64,000 bases of DNA, taken from positions 62,001-126,000 of the forward strand of contig NZ_JBNASF010000001.1 in assembly GCF_049720995.1 (NCBI RefSeq), given 5' to 3'. Below the pieces are notes generated by a model that worked only from the letters and a program-made list of their open reading frames with translations, made no database searches and was not told the DNA's origin. Of this stretch, positions 8,323 to 17,809 are shown one piece after another. Each line of letters opens with the position of its first letter. Within the stretch, counting starts at the first letter, position 1. The DNA is from Methanothermobacter sp049720995. GTDB lineage: Archaea; Methanobacteriota; Methanobacteria; Methanobacteriales; Methanothermobacteraceae. Made by a program: the position numbers and the translations under genes.

Positions 8323-9966
8323 TCACCTCTTTATGAACTGCGGCTCTCCCTTCCTGTTCAGTAATATGCTCCTTTTCCATTCTGGGCGTGTTTCAGGGAA
8401 ATCCTCCCTGTAATGAGATCCCCTGCTCTCCTCCCGTATAAGAGCTGATCGGGTCACCAGTGAAGCTGTTATGAGCATGTTCTCAAGTTCAAGGGCCTCC
8501 AGGAGGTTGCTGTTAAATCCTCCTCTTTCAGGGACATCAAGGTCCCCCAGTTTATCCATCAGGGTGGAAATCCTGGACATTGCAGATTCAAGTGACCTCC
8601 GGCTCCTTACAATTGCAACATCACTCCACATGGCCTCATGGAGTTCATCCCTTATCTCAGCCGGCCTTATGGATCCATCACGGACCATGCCCTTTATCCG
8701 CTGTTCCTCATCCTCAATGAGTGACCTGACATTTTTATTGGATGAATTCATGGCGTTTTTTGCAGCCGATATACCTGCCCTCCTCCCGAATACCTGGGTA
8801 TCCGCCAGGGCATTTCCTCCGAGCCTGTTGGTACCATGGACACCGCCTGCAACCTCTCCTGCTGCGAAAAGGTTCCTGAGGCTGGTTCTGCCCCACCCAT
8901 CTATCCTCAAACCCCCCATGAAATGGTGTGCTGTGGGTGCAACCTCCATTGGCTCGGACCTTATATCCACGCCCACATCCAGGAACTGAAGCAGCATGGT
9001 CTCAAGTTTCTCCTCTATAACCTCATCCGGAAGGTGGCTCACATCAAGGTAGACACCACCGTTCTCTGTCCCCCTACCCTCCATTATCTCGGTGTATATG
9101 GCCCTTGCAACCACGTCCCTGGTTGCAAGTTCACCGCGGGGGTCATAGCGGCCCATGAACCTTTCGCCCTCACTGTTGAGGAGTATGCCTCCCTCACCCC
9201 TCACGGCCTCCGTCACAAGGATCCCCCTCCGTGACTCAGGGTAGACCATGCCGGTGGGGTGGAACTGGACCTGTTCCATGTCTATGAGGTCAGCTCCGGC
9301 CTTCCAGGCGAGTGCGAATCCATCACCGCCCTTCTGCATGGTGTTGGAGGTCACAGGGTATATGTGACCTGCTCCACCAGATGCCAGTATGGTTGAAGAG
9401 GCCCTGAAGGCCACTGGCTCCGAATTCCTGATGGATACACCCATGGCGCCAAGGACGCTGCCATCCTCAACAAGGAGTGATGTTATCATCACCTCATCGA
9501 GGGTCTCTATATCCCTCCTTATAACCTCCTCCTTGAGGGCCGTGATCATCTCATGGCCTGTCCTGTCCCCATGGTAGCATGTCCTCCTGTAGGTCTGGCC
9601 TCCGAAGGGCCTCTGATCCAGGAGACCTGATTCCTGGCGGTCAAAGAGTGCACCATATTCTTCAAGGTCCCTCAGCCTGTCAGGGGCCTCTTCCACCAGT
9701 ATACGGACAAGTACGGGGTCGTTGATGAATCCCCCGCCCCTCATTGTATCCTCAAAGTGGACATCGGGACTGTCATCCGGATCAACACATGCGAATGCAG
9801 CGTTGTATCCGCCCTCAGCCATTCCAGTGCATCCTGATTTGAATGATAAACCCTTTGAAACTATTATTGGTGTCAGTTTGTGTTCAGAAACCTCAATTGC
9901 TGCCCTGCAGCCGGCTCCGCCTGAGCCTATTATGAGAACATCGCATTCATAAAGCTCGCTTTCCAT
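8323..9966 (-). CDS. tfrA: Thiol:fumarate reductase subunit A (flavoprotein)
   Basis: About 547 residues of the SdhA/FrdA/NadB flavoprotein family. The N-terminal dinucleotide-binding motif DVLIIGSGGAGCRAA is followed by SGCTGMAEGGYNAA (FAD contact), the catalytic region QVQFHPTG and REVAPTAHHFMGG-like residues VAPTAHHFMGGLRIDG, and a capping C-terminal helical domain. TfrA with TfrB uses coenzyme M and coenzyme B thiols to reduce fumarate in the incomplete reductive citric acid branch, giving heterodisulfide. In known Methanothermobacter the tfrB gene is elsewhere, as here. A TATA box at 9989-9996 is 27 nt before ATG 9966, suggesting a leaderless mRNA; an in-frame ATG at 9984 is too close to the TATA. 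Confidence 0.9.
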   Translation of the reverse strand: MESELYECDVLIIGSGGAGCRAAIEVSEHKLTPIIVSKGLSFKSGCTGMAEGGYNAAFACVDPDDSPDVHFEDTMRGGGFINDPVLVRILVEEAPDRLRDLEEYGALFDRQESGLLDQRPFGGQTYRRTCYHGDRTGHEMITALKEEVIRRDIETLDEVMITSLLVEDGSVLGAMGVSIRNSEPVAFRASSTILASGGAGHIYPVTSNTMQKGGDGFALAWKAGADLIDMEQVQFHPTGMVYPESRRGILVTEAVRGEGGILLNSEGERFMGRYDPRGELATRDVVARAIYTEIMEGRGTENGGVYLDVSHLPDEVIEEKLETMLLQFLDVGVDIRSEPMEVAPTAHHFMGGLRIDGWGRTSLRNLFAAGEVAGGVHGTNRLGGNALADTQVFGRRAGISAAKNAMNSSNKNVRSLIEDEEQRIKGMVRDGSIRPAEIRDELHEAMWSDVAIVRSRRSLESAMSRISTLMDKLGDLDVPERGGFNSNLLEALELENMLITASLVTRSALIREESRGSHYREDFPETRPEWKRSILLNRKGEPQFIKR

Positions 9967-9988
9967 GGAGATTATTTTCAACATTCAT

Positions 9989-9996
9989 TATTATAA
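9989..9996 (-). promoter_or_regulatory. TATA box of tfrA
   Basis: On the minus strand AAACC followed by TTATAATA resembles a BRE-TATA pair. Its centre is 27 nt before ATG 9966, which has no Shine-Dalgarno. This fits a leaderless transcript. Confidence 0.5.
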
Positions 9997-10199
9997 GGTT
10001 TGGCAGTCAATATGTTAAGGTGATGAAGAGGGTAAGTTAAACATCCCTCCCGGTTTTGAGGGGTGATGACCGGAAAGGTGAAGCCCTTCAACTGGCCAGT
10101 GATGGAACTGAAGCATCTGATGAGGGGTGATGAACCCGCTCATCGCACTGGATTATGATCCATTCACATGCATATCCATAAAGATCACGGGGGTTCCAT

Positions 10200-11795
10200 T
10201 TGAAGAAGAAGGATATAGTTAAACTATCAAGGAGGGACTTTGAGAGTGCATGGCTTGAGAGCGGTAAGCTCCTTAAAAGGCCCCACCATGACATGCAGTA
10301 TCCCCGCCTGAGGTTTGGTGTGGGGAAATCGCACGTCCTCTATGACACCATCTGGATGATAAGGGAGGCCTACCTCAGGCTGGGGTTCAGTGAGATGGTG
10401 AACCCTGTATTCATAGACGAGGAGCACATATACCGGCAGTTCGGCCCCGAGGCTCCTGCGGTCCTCGACAGGTGCTTTTACCTGGGGGGGCTTCCAAGGC
10501 CTGACATAGGCCTGGGCCTTGATAAGATCCGGATGATAGAGGATATGGGAGTTGATGTGACAGAGGAAAGGATTCAGGGCCTCAAGGAGGTCTTCAGGTC
10601 CTACAAGAAGGGTGACATCTCAGGGGACGACCTTGTCCTTGAGGTATCCGGGGCCCTTGAGGTTGAAAGTCATGACGCCCTGAGGATCATCGAGAGGGTG
10701 TTCCCTGAGATAAGGGACCTCAAACCCGTTGCTGGGAGGACAACCCTCAGGTCCCATATGACCTCAGGGTGGTTCATATCACTACAGAACATACATGACA
10801 GGTACCCCCTCCCGCTGAAACTCTTCTCAATTGACCGATGTTTCAGGAGGGAGCAGAGGGAGGATTCAAGTCACCTCATGACCTATCACTCGGCCTCATG
10901 TGTCGTTGTGGATGACGAGGTCCCCCTTGACGTTGGTAAGGCAGTCGCCGAGGGGCTGCTTGAGCACTTCGGCTTCTCAAGGTTCAAGTTTCTGCCTGAT
11001 GAGAAGAAATCCAAGTACTACATTCCAGGGACCCAGACAGAGGTCTACGCCTACCACCCGGGCCTCAGGGACTGGGTTGAGATTGCAACCTTCGGGTTAT
11101 ATTCCCCCATAGCACTCTCAATGTACGGTATAGAAGAGGAGGTCATGAACCTTGGTGTTGGTGTTGAACGTGTGGCCATGATACTCAACCAGAGGGATGA
11201 CGTCCGGGAGATGGTCTACCCCCAGATCCATGGCCCCTGGAGGCTCACTGATAGGGACATCGCTGGCATGCTCAGGATAAACCTCCACCCTGTAACCTCA
11301 GATGGCAGGATGCTCATGGAGAGGATAATTGAAACCTGGAGGGCTCATGCTGACGCAGAGTCGCCCTGCAGCTTTGAGGTTTACAGTGGGGAATTCCTTG
11401 GTAGGAGGATCATGGTGGAAGCAGTTGAGGATGAGGAGAACACCCGGCTCCTCGGACCTGCGGTCTGGAACACCATCTACATCCACGATGGCAACATACT
11501 GGGTGTGCCACCCGGGACGGAACTGGACAGCGAAATCATAGCCAGCGCCCGGAGGGAGGGCCTCAACACAGGGATAACCTACATGGATGCCCTTGCAGCC
11601 GAGGCAGCCTACCGGGTGGAGGAGATGGCTGTGAGTGGCGCCGGTGAGGTTGAGGTGAGGAGCACCATAGCAAGATCCCTATCTGACCTGAACCTCATCC
11701 TGGATGACGTGGCCATGAGGTACATAACAGGCCGGAACCGTGAGATAGACCTGAGGGGCCCCCTATTCTCAACGGTGAGGGGCAGGCTGGAGTGA
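10200..11795 (+). CDS. sepS: O-phosphoseryl-tRNA(Cys) synthetase
   Basis: A 531-residue class II synthetase that attaches O-phosphoserine to tRNA-Cys; SepCysS then converts it to Cys-tRNA. This is the methanogen route in organisms with or without CysRS. The N terminus MKKKDIVKLSRRDFESAW, the motif 2 region CFRREQREDSSHLMTYHSAS near residue 219, and motif 3 GVGVERVAMIL near residue 316 are typical. The start is a TTG at 10200 preceded by GGGGGTT. It is followed within 3 nt by ribK, so sepS, ribK, ribB and the KaiC-like gene are likely one operon. Confidence 0.94.
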   Translation: MKKKDIVKLSRRDFESAWLESGKLLKRPHHDMQYPRLRFGVGKSHVLYDTIWMIREAYLRLGFSEMVNPVFIDEEHIYRQFGPEAPAVLDRCFYLGGLPRPDIGLGLDKIRMIEDMGVDVTEERIQGLKEVFRSYKKGDISGDDLVLEVSGALEVESHDALRIIERVFPEIRDLKPVAGRTTLRSHMTSGWFISLQNIHDRYPLPLKLFSIDRCFRREQREDSSHLMTYHSASCVVVDDEVPLDVGKAVAEGLLEHFGFSRFKFLPDEKKSKYYIPGTQTEVYAYHPGLRDWVEIATFGLYSPIALSMYGIEEEVMNLGVGVERVAMILNQRDDVREMVYPQIHGPWRLTDRDIAGMLRINLHPVTSDGRMLMERIIETWRAHADAESPCSFEVYSGEFLGRRIMVEAVEDEENTRLLGPAVWNTIYIHDGNILGVPPGTELDSEIIASARREGLNTGITYMDALAAEAAYRVEEMAVSGAGEVEVRSTIARSLSDLNLILDDVAMRYITGRNREIDLRGPLFSTVRGRLE

Positions 11796-11797
11796 TC

Positions 11798-12187
11798 ATG
11801 ATGATCATAACCGGAAGGGTCAGTTCAGGTTTCGGTGAGGGCGCATACTTCATGACAATGGACGTATACCTTGAACAGTTCAGGGAGAAGCTGGGCTTCG
11901 AGCCATTTCCCGGGACACTTAACATAGAAACCGGTGCCCCTGAAATAGCCAGAGAACTGCGCCTTAAGGCTGATAGAATACATGGTGGGGGCGGTTTTGG
12001 GGATGTTCTATATTTGAGGGCCATCCTAAACGATGAGGTTGATGGCGCCATTCTGTTCCCTGTTAAAACCCATCACAGGGATGTGTGCCTTGAATTTGTT
12101 GCACCGGTAAACCTCAGAAAAACCCTTAAATTAAGAGATGGAGATACTGTTAGCCTAAAGATAATGGATGATGAATCATCAGATTAA
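11798..12187 (+). CDS. ribK: CTP-dependent riboflavin kinase
   Basis: A 129-residue archaeal riboflavin kinase that makes FMN using CTP in place of ATP. The glycine-rich GRVSSGFGEGAYFM loop, PGTLNIET near residue 41 and the C-terminal LRDGDTVSLKIM strand match the RibK cradle-loop barrel. Candidate starts are GTG 11792, ATG 11798 and ATG 11801; GGAGTGATC directly before 11798 favours that codon. It lies immediately downstream of sepS and upstream of ribB, so the flavin connection with ribB is supported by context. Confidence 0.9.
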   Translation: MMIITGRVSSGFGEGAYFMTMDVYLEQFREKLGFEPFPGTLNIETGAPEIARELRLKADRIHGGGGFGDVLYLRAILNDEVDGAILFPVKTHHRDVCLEFVAPVNLRKTLKLRDGDTVSLKIMDDESSD

Positions 12188-12215
12188 TTGAGTGATACAA
12201 CAGAGTCGTGATCAT

Positions 12216-12890
12216 ATGATTCAGGAAGCCCTTAAAGCACTCAGAAAGGGAGAAATGGTACTTGTATTCGACGCGGACAACCGTGAACGGGAAACAGATA
12301 TGATTGTCGCTGCTGAAAAAACAACCCCCGATCATATCAGGGTCATGAGGAACGATGCAGGTGGCCTCATATGTGTACCTGTATCATGGGAGAACTCGGA
12401 AAGTCTTGGTATACCCTACATGACCGATATAATGAATGAGGCCTCAGGCAGGTACCCTGTACTCAGCAGGCTCTCACCCCATGATATACCCTACGATGAA
12501 AAGTCGGCGTTCTCCATAACAGTGAACCACCGGAGGACATTTACAGGAATAACTGACAATGACAGGGCTCTAACCATAAGGGAGCTTGCAGAGCTCTGTA
12601 AGAATAGAAAACACCATGATTTCGGCGATCTTTTCAGATCACCCGGCCATGTCACCCTCCTTAGGGCCGCTGATGGCCATGTGACCCGGAGGAGGGGTCA
12701 CACCGAGATGAGCATAGCACTCATGGAGATGGCCGGGCTTGAGGGGGTTGCGGTCTGCTGTGAGATGATGGATGACAGGACCGGTAATGCGCTTTCAACG
12801 GATGATGCCATGAAATATGCGGAGGAACATGACCTCATATTCATGAGCGGAGCAGACCTCATTGAATCATACATGGAATTCAGATCCTAG
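12216..12890 (+). CDS. ribB: 3,4-dihydroxy-2-butanone 4-phosphate synthase
   Basis: A stand-alone RibB of about 224 residues that converts ribulose 5-phosphate into the four-carbon unit of riboflavin plus formate. The acidic loop FDADNRERETDMI near residue 20 and the RRRGHTEMSIALMEMAG segment near residue 155 carry the Mg2+ and phosphate ligands. There is no GTP cyclohydrolase II fusion, as usual in archaea. ATG 12216 is preferred; a GTG at 12192 would add eight residues and lacks a Shine-Dalgarno. Confidence 0.92.
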   Translation: MIQEALKALRKGEMVLVFDADNRERETDMIVAAEKTTPDHIRVMRNDAGGLICVPVSWENSESLGIPYMTDIMNEASGRYPVLSRLSPHDIPYDEKSAFSITVNHRRTFTGITDNDRALTIRELAELCKNRKHHDFGDLFRSPGHVTLLRAADGHVTRRRGHTEMSIALMEMAGLEGVAVCCEMMDDRTGNALSTDDAMKYAEEHDLIFMSGADLIESYMEFRS

Positions 12891-12901
12891 AGGTGGTTTT
12901 T

Positions 12902-13630
12902 ATGGACAGGCTGAAGATAGGAATCAGTGGACTTGATGACACGATAGGAGGCTTCCCGATGGGGAGATCAGTCCTTATAACCGGTGAACCCGGATGCGGG
13001 AAGACAATCTTTGGATTGCGTTTTGCAATAAGCAGCTGCATGGAGGGATACAACACGGTCTATATCACAGCAGAGGAGGACGCCAATGACCTCCACATCC
13101 AGGCAAACTCCTTTGGCTGGAACACCCAGGAACTTGAGGAGAGGGGACTCCTCAACTTCATTGAACTGACCGGCATAAGGGCCAGGATAACAGAGGCCGA
13201 GCTCAGCATGGACATGGATCCCATGAAGGGTAACTTCACCAAGATAATACATGACATCCCTCCTGAGGCCGAGGTGGTGGTTATAGACAGTCTCGGGGGC
13301 TACACAGCCAAGTTAACAGCATATGAGTTCAGGAACCAGTTTGACCTCCTGGTATATGAGCTCAAGCAGAGGGGGATAACCTCTGTCATCATACTTGACA
13401 GCGCAACCTCCAAGGAATTCAATGAGCTTGCCCTGTTCTCGGTCTACGGGGCCATAAAGCTGGGTAGGAGGGAGAACCCCTACACAGGTAGAAGGGAACG
13501 TATAATGGACATAGTTAAGATGAGAAGCACCAAGACCCCCCTCCAGTTCCTCACCTATGAGATAGGCGGAGAGGAGGGTATAACAATAACAGAGGGGGAG
13601 GAGATCCCTGAGGAGGATCTTGAAATTTGA
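12902..13630 (+). CDS. KaiC/RadA-like single-domain ATPase
   Basis: About 242 residues with one RecA-like KaiC domain. Walker A GEPGCGKT is near residue 29, a catalytic glutamate region AEEDANDL follows, and Walker B VVVIDSLGG is near residue 125. The archaeal KaiC-like families are often signalling ATPases; circadian function should not be inferred. The start ATG follows AGAGGTGG by 5 nt. It is the last gene behind ribB, with an 11-nt gap, and converges on the CobQ-like gene. The specific role is unknown. Confidence 0.8.
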   Translation: MDRLKIGISGLDDTIGGFPMGRSVLITGEPGCGKTIFGLRFAISSCMEGYNTVYITAEEDANDLHIQANSFGWNTQELEERGLLNFIELTGIRARITEAELSMDMDPMKGNFTKIIHDIPPEAEVVVIDSLGGYTAKLTAYEFRNQFDLLVYELKQRGITSVIILDSATSKEFNELALFSVYGAIKLGRRENPYTGRRERIMDIVKMRSTKTPLQFLTYEIGGEEGITITEGEEIPEEDLEI

Positions 13631-13664
13631 CCCCCACCACCATCGCCTCAACTAAAAAAATAAT

Positions 13665-15134
13665 CTAATTTTTCCTGAATCTTCTCATTATATCCTCAAG
13701 GTCAGTGTATCCCCTGAATTCAGGTTCTGCTGCTCCAGATATTAGAAGATCCACGTCCAGGTTCTCCTCAACAGCCTCCATGGCCCTCATGCAGAAGTCC
13801 TCAAGTTTTATCTCAACCTCAGGGGTGCCCCCCCTCATGCTCATCTCAACCCGGGGCAGAGCCAGGTACCTCCCCTCAGAGGCCCTCTCGAATATATCCA
13901 TGTCATATACCCTGTTGAGGATGGCGTGGGGAACCTCAACCCCAAGCCTCTCAAGGACACTTATATGGGCGTCCAGGTCAACAGCCGCGGACTCCACCCC
14001 ACCCCTGCTGCAGCCGGCCACCATTATAACGGGTATACCTGCTGCAAGTGCGATTTCAGCCCCTGAGTAGGGCACGGTTTCATTGAGGAGCCCTGTTAAT
14101 ATGCTCATAACACCCTCGATCAGGATTATATCATACCTTCCCCTCACCGATTCCAGCACATCCTCAAGGTCCATCCAGCCCAGGTGCCCTATCCTTATGG
14201 AGGAGTGCTCCTCCATTGGCTCCTTTATCAGGTAGAGGGCGGGTACTATGTCCCTGACATCAGGGCCCACCTTCATGACACCCACCCTGAGGCCCCGCCT
14301 CCTTAGGGCCCCTGCAAGGCCTGTGAGTATGAAGGTCTTCCCTGAATCCGATCCCGTGGATGCTATCATGATTGCCGGTGGGGTATTCCTGGTCTTCCTT
14401 CTTCTTTCCTCAACGGTTATACCTGTTCCCACACCTATCTCTGACCTCAGGGTTTTTCTGAGTTTCCTGTTCTCCTCCATTATCCTCTCCCTTGCATCCT
14501 CACCGGCACCCAGAAACTCGAGTATGTTCTCCACAAGGGCCGGGTTCTCATCCAGTGCTCCGTGGACCATGGTACCTGCAATGTTTCCCTCATCACTGCA
14601 GACACCTGAGGTTACCTCAAGCCTCCTGTCCCTGTAATCAGCCCTCCTTATTATTGAACGCATTATCTCAGGTGCATCTCCCCTTATCTCACCGTAGGTG
14701 TGGCAGTGAAAACCTGTTACCCTCTCACCGGTTAAACCGGATGTGAGAAATGAATCCCCTGTTATAAGGGCCTCGACACGGTCATTGCTTATCATTGGGT
14801 GGAATGAGACATTCAGGAGCCCAAGTCCCTCCCTGTATATTGGGCATGGCGATTTTCTCCCTGTATCCGTCCTCTCTGCCAGGGCCTGGAACCCCGAGCA
14901 GATGCCCAGGACAAATTTACCCTCAGAAGCCATTTTCCTTATCTCTGATCCAAGGTCGGGGGAGAGGCTCCCTGACTCAACTATGCTACCCCCAGGTATT
15001 ATGATGCCATCCAGGACCCTGTGGGCCCTCTCACCCTTCACGAGGCCATTCTCCTTAACCAGGTCGGTGGGGAGAAATCCAAAGTCCTCAAAGGCCGGTA
15101 CAGAGCCCCTGAGGTATGCGAGTCCAATTCTCAT
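13665..15134 (-). CDS. CobQ/CobB-like amidotransferase with swapped domain order
   Basis: A 489-residue protein related to cobyric acid synthase. The N-terminal ~220 residues are a class I glutamine amidotransferase domain with nucleophile motif LGICSGFQAL near residue 79 and a His-containing TMVHGALDENP near residue 190. The C-terminal ~240 residues (from about 250) form a dethiobiotin-synthetase-like ATPase with P-loop STGSDSGKT and GPDVRDIVPALYLIKEP. Canonical CobQ and CobB have the ATPase first and the amidotransferase second; here the order is reversed. A linker rich in Arg, Lys and Glu joins them. Substrate is unknown; a tetrapyrrole or related acid is plausible. It is 11 nt downstream of gatA on the same strand. 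Confidence 0.82.
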   Translation of the reverse strand: MRIGLAYLRGSVPAFEDFGFLPTDLVKENGLVKGERAHRVLDGIIIPGGSIVESGSLSPDLGSEIRKMASEGKFVLGICSGFQALAERTDTGRKSPCPIYREGLGLLNVSFHPMISNDRVEALITGDSFLTSGLTGERVTGFHCHTYGEIRGDAPEIMRSIIRRADYRDRRLEVTSGVCSDEGNIAGTMVHGALDENPALVENILEFLGAGEDARERIMEENRKLRKTLRSEIGVGTGITVEERRRKTRNTPPAIMIASTGSDSGKTFILTGLAGALRRRGLRVGVMKVGPDVRDIVPALYLIKEPMEEHSSIRIGHLGWMDLEDVLESVRGRYDIILIEGVMSILTGLLNETVPYSGAEIALAAGIPVIMVAGCSRGGVESAAVDLDAHISVLERLGVEVPHAILNRVYDMDIFERASEGRYLALPRVEMSMRGGTPEVEIKLEDFCMRAMEAVEENLDVDLLISGAAEPEFRGYTDLEDIMRRFRKN

Positions 15135-15145
15135 GTAAACTCACT

Positions 15146-16501
15146 CTAAAGGGAGTCTATACCCCTCATTGCAGAGAGTATCATTCCATCGTCGCCTGGC
15201 TTTGCCTGGAGCTGCAGGCCCACAGGGACCCCATCAACATGACCTGCGGGCATGCTTGCAGCTGGTATACCTGCAAGGTTGGCTATGACTGTGAGAACGT
15301 CGTATGCATACATCTCCATTGGTTCAAGTTCCTCTCCAAGCCTGTGGGGGAGTTTAGGGACTGTTGGACCCAGTATGATGTCCACATCCTTCAGGAGCCC
15401 CTCTATCTCCCTCCTTATGAGTGACCTTGCCTGGAGGGCCCTCCTGTAGTATTTACCAGAGAGCTCCTTCTGGCTGATGTAGGATCCCATGTGTATCCTC
15501 CTGAGCACCTCAGGGCCGCATACGTCCTCTATCCTGTGGCCATATTTCCTGCCATCGTACTTCCTTGTGGCTGAGAAGAATTCAACATAGTTTATGAGGT
15601 AATAGGTTGGGAGGCAGAGGTCGATGTACCTGAAATCAAGTTCCACTATCTCAGCCCCCTCACCTTCTATAAGGTCAAGTTTCCTCTGGATAGCGGCATC
15701 TATTGAGTCATCGGTAACCTCAAGGAACTCCTTCACAACACCGAAGCGCATATCCTTCAGTTCCCGGTTCACGCCGAGTTCCTGAACCTCCCCAATGGTT
15801 GTCGGGTCGGTGGGGTCATGGCCGGATATCACCTCAAGGGCCAGCTCAATGCCAGATACATCACCTGCAAGGGGACCTATCTGGTCGAAGCTCATGGCAA
15901 GGTCAAGGAGTCCCTGCCTTGAAACCAGCCCGTAGGTTGGCTTGAACCCCATGACACCACAGTGAGAGGCGGGGTTCCTTATGGATCCCCCAGTATCTGA
16001 TCCCAGTGCAATGTCGCACATCCCGGCTGCAACAGCGGCGGCGCTTCCCCCACTGGAACCTCCGGGTATCCTTCCAGGTGCAGAGGGGTTGTCTGTGGGG
16101 CCGAAGAATGATGTCTCTGTTGAACTTCCCGCTGCGAATTCGTCCATATTGGTCATGCCGATTATTATCCCGTCCTCTTCCTTTATTCGCCTTATCACAG
16201 TTGCATCGTAGCTTCCAGTGTAGTTTTCAAGTGTCCTTGATGCGGCGGATACCTTGAAGCCCTCTACGTTGATGTTGCTCTTAACCCCCACCACGAGGCC
16301 CGCCAGTTTACCTGTCCTCTCACCTGATGCTATCCTTGAGTCTATTTCCTCAGCCCTCTGGAAGGCCTCCTCCTCCCTGACCTCTATAAATGCGTTTATA
16401 TCATCATTTTTTGCCCTTATTGTCCTGATGAATCTTTCAAGGTTCTCTGATGCGGTTATGCCATGATCCTTAATCATTTCAGCCTTATCCATGGTCTTCA
16501 T
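15146..16501 (-). CDS. gatA: Asp/Glu-tRNA amidotransferase subunit A
   Basis: About 451 residues of the amidase-signature family. The catalytic lysine is in VVGVKSNINVEG near residue 77, and the serine pair in GGSSGGSAAAVAAG followed by DTGGSIRNPASHCGV. GatA supplies ammonia from amide hydrolysis to GatB for transamidation of misacylated tRNA. gatB and gatC are not in this window, so the subunits are encoded separately. The ATG at 16501 lies 7 nt after AGGGTG; a TTG at 16507 and an ATG at 16492 are alternatives. Confidence 0.9.
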   Translation of the reverse strand: MKTMDKAEMIKDHGITASENLERFIRTIRAKNDDINAFIEVREEEAFQRAEEIDSRIASGERTGKLAGLVVGVKSNINVEGFKVSAASRTLENYTGSYDATVIRRIKEEDGIIIGMTNMDEFAAGSSTETSFFGPTDNPSAPGRIPGGSSGGSAAAVAAGMCDIALGSDTGGSIRNPASHCGVMGFKPTYGLVSRQGLLDLAMSFDQIGPLAGDVSGIELALEVISGHDPTDPTTIGEVQELGVNRELKDMRFGVVKEFLEVTDDSIDAAIQRKLDLIEGEGAEIVELDFRYIDLCLPTYYLINYVEFFSATRKYDGRKYGHRIEDVCGPEVLRRIHMGSYISQKELSGKYYRRALQARSLIRREIEGLLKDVDIILGPTVPKLPHRLGEELEPMEMYAYDVLTVIANLAGIPAASMPAGHVDGVPVGLQLQAKPGDDGMILSAMRGIDSL

Positions 16502-16708
16502 TTCCAAACACCCTTATACCATCATTAAATAATTGATTATCCTGAAGAGCTGCATTTGAGGGGTCCCTGGCCTTCCATAATGGTTATACTGAGGTATCTG
16601 CAGATGCCCGGTCACCCTTCTATCTGGGTTTAATTTCATTTTCAACATTAATAAATGTGAAGATGACCAAGATCTAGGATATGGAGCCATGATGGAAAGG
16701 GTGAAGTG

Positions 16709-17701
16709 ATGGAGAAAACCATTATACTCAAAAAAAGTGATGTTGAGGGTCTTCTGACCATGGATGACTGCCTGAAGGCTGTTGAGAACGCATTTGTCCA
16801 GGATGCCCTTGGACGTGTCCAGATGCCCCCCAAGATGTACCTCTTCTTCAGGGGACATGATGGGGACCTCAGGGTGATGCCCTCCTACCTTGAGGAACTT
16901 GAAATGGCGGGGGTTAAGTGTGTGAATGTTCACCCCTCAAATCCCCGTGAACATTCCCTCCCAACGGTCATGGCTGTCATAGAACTGGTTGACCCCCGGA
17001 CCGGGTTCCCCCTTGCACTGATGGATGGAACCCACATAACCGATATGAGAACCGGGGCGGCCGGCGGGGTATCCGTGAAGTACCTTGCAGATCGGGAGGC
17101 CTCAACACTGGGGATGGTGGGTGCCGGGAGACAGGCCTGGACACAGCTAATGGCCATCAGCAGGGTCGCAGACCTTGAGGAGGCCTACGTGTACTGCAGG
17201 ACCCCCTCCCAACGAGATAAATTCGCAAGGAGGGCCTCTGAGGTCTATGAGTTCAGGGTCAATCCTGCCGGGGATATCATGGAGGCTGTTAAGGGCAGGG
17301 ACATAGTTGTAACGGCCACACCATCCAGGAAGCCACTGGTGAAGGCTGACTGGATAACGCCGGGGACCCACATATGCGCCATGGGGGCAGATGCCCCAGG
17401 AAAGCAGGAGCTGGACCCCCTCATACTCAGGAAGGGGAGGGTCTTCTATGATAACTGGGAACAGGCATCCCACAGTGGAGAGATAAACATACCCATCAGT
17501 GAGGGCCTTATTACACAGGATGACCTCCAGGGGACAATAGGGGATGTTATAACAGGTAAAATTGAGGGCAGGATATCAGATGATGATATAACGGTATTTG
17601 ATTCAACTGGACTCTCACTTCAGGACGTTACAACCGCCTGGATGGTCTATGAGAGGGCTGCTGAGTCAGGGCAGGGTCTGGAGGTTGACCTGCAGGGCTG
17701 A
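16709..17701 (+). CDS. Alanine dehydrogenase / ornithine cyclodeaminase family protein
   Basis: About 330 residues of the OCD/mu-crystallin family. The substrate domain has MPPKMYL and GVKCVNVHPSNP, and the Rossmann motif LGMVGAGRQAWTQLMAI is near residue 136. FDSTGLSLQDVTTAWMVYE at the C terminus is family-typical. Members include archaeal alanine dehydrogenase, ornithine cyclodeaminase and imine reductases; the archaeal AlaDH branch is the best guess. The start is ATG 16709 just after GGGTGA. It is divergent from gatA across about 200 nt. Confidence 0.82.
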   Translation: MEKTIILKKSDVEGLLTMDDCLKAVENAFVQDALGRVQMPPKMYLFFRGHDGDLRVMPSYLEELEMAGVKCVNVHPSNPREHSLPTVMAVIELVDPRTGFPLALMDGTHITDMRTGAAGGVSVKYLADREASTLGMVGAGRQAWTQLMAISRVADLEEAYVYCRTPSQRDKFARRASEVYEFRVNPAGDIMEAVKGRDIVVTATPSRKPLVKADWITPGTHICAMGADAPGKQELDPLILRKGRVFYDNWEQASHSGEINIPISEGLITQDDLQGTIGDVITGKIEGRISDDDITVFDSTGLSLQDVTTAWMVYERAAESGQGLEVDLQG

Positions 17702-17765
17702 GAAAAGATGATACAAAAAAATCTGATCTGAGGGTTTCGTCCCATTCACTGCCGAGAAAAGATGC

Positions 17766-17772
17766 TATATAG
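17766..17772 (+). promoter_or_regulatory. TATA box before small helical protein
   Basis: TATATAG predicts transcription near 17792, upstream of ATG 17810. The in-frame ATG at 17762 would precede the transcript. Confidence 0.45.
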
Positions 17773-17809
17773 GATGTTGAACACAGTTAGTTACCGGAGC
17801 TGTGATATC

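Noticed and set aside
15116..15424. Plus-strand frame over gatA
   Set aside because: Antisense to a conserved gene, Cys/His-rich translation without motif.
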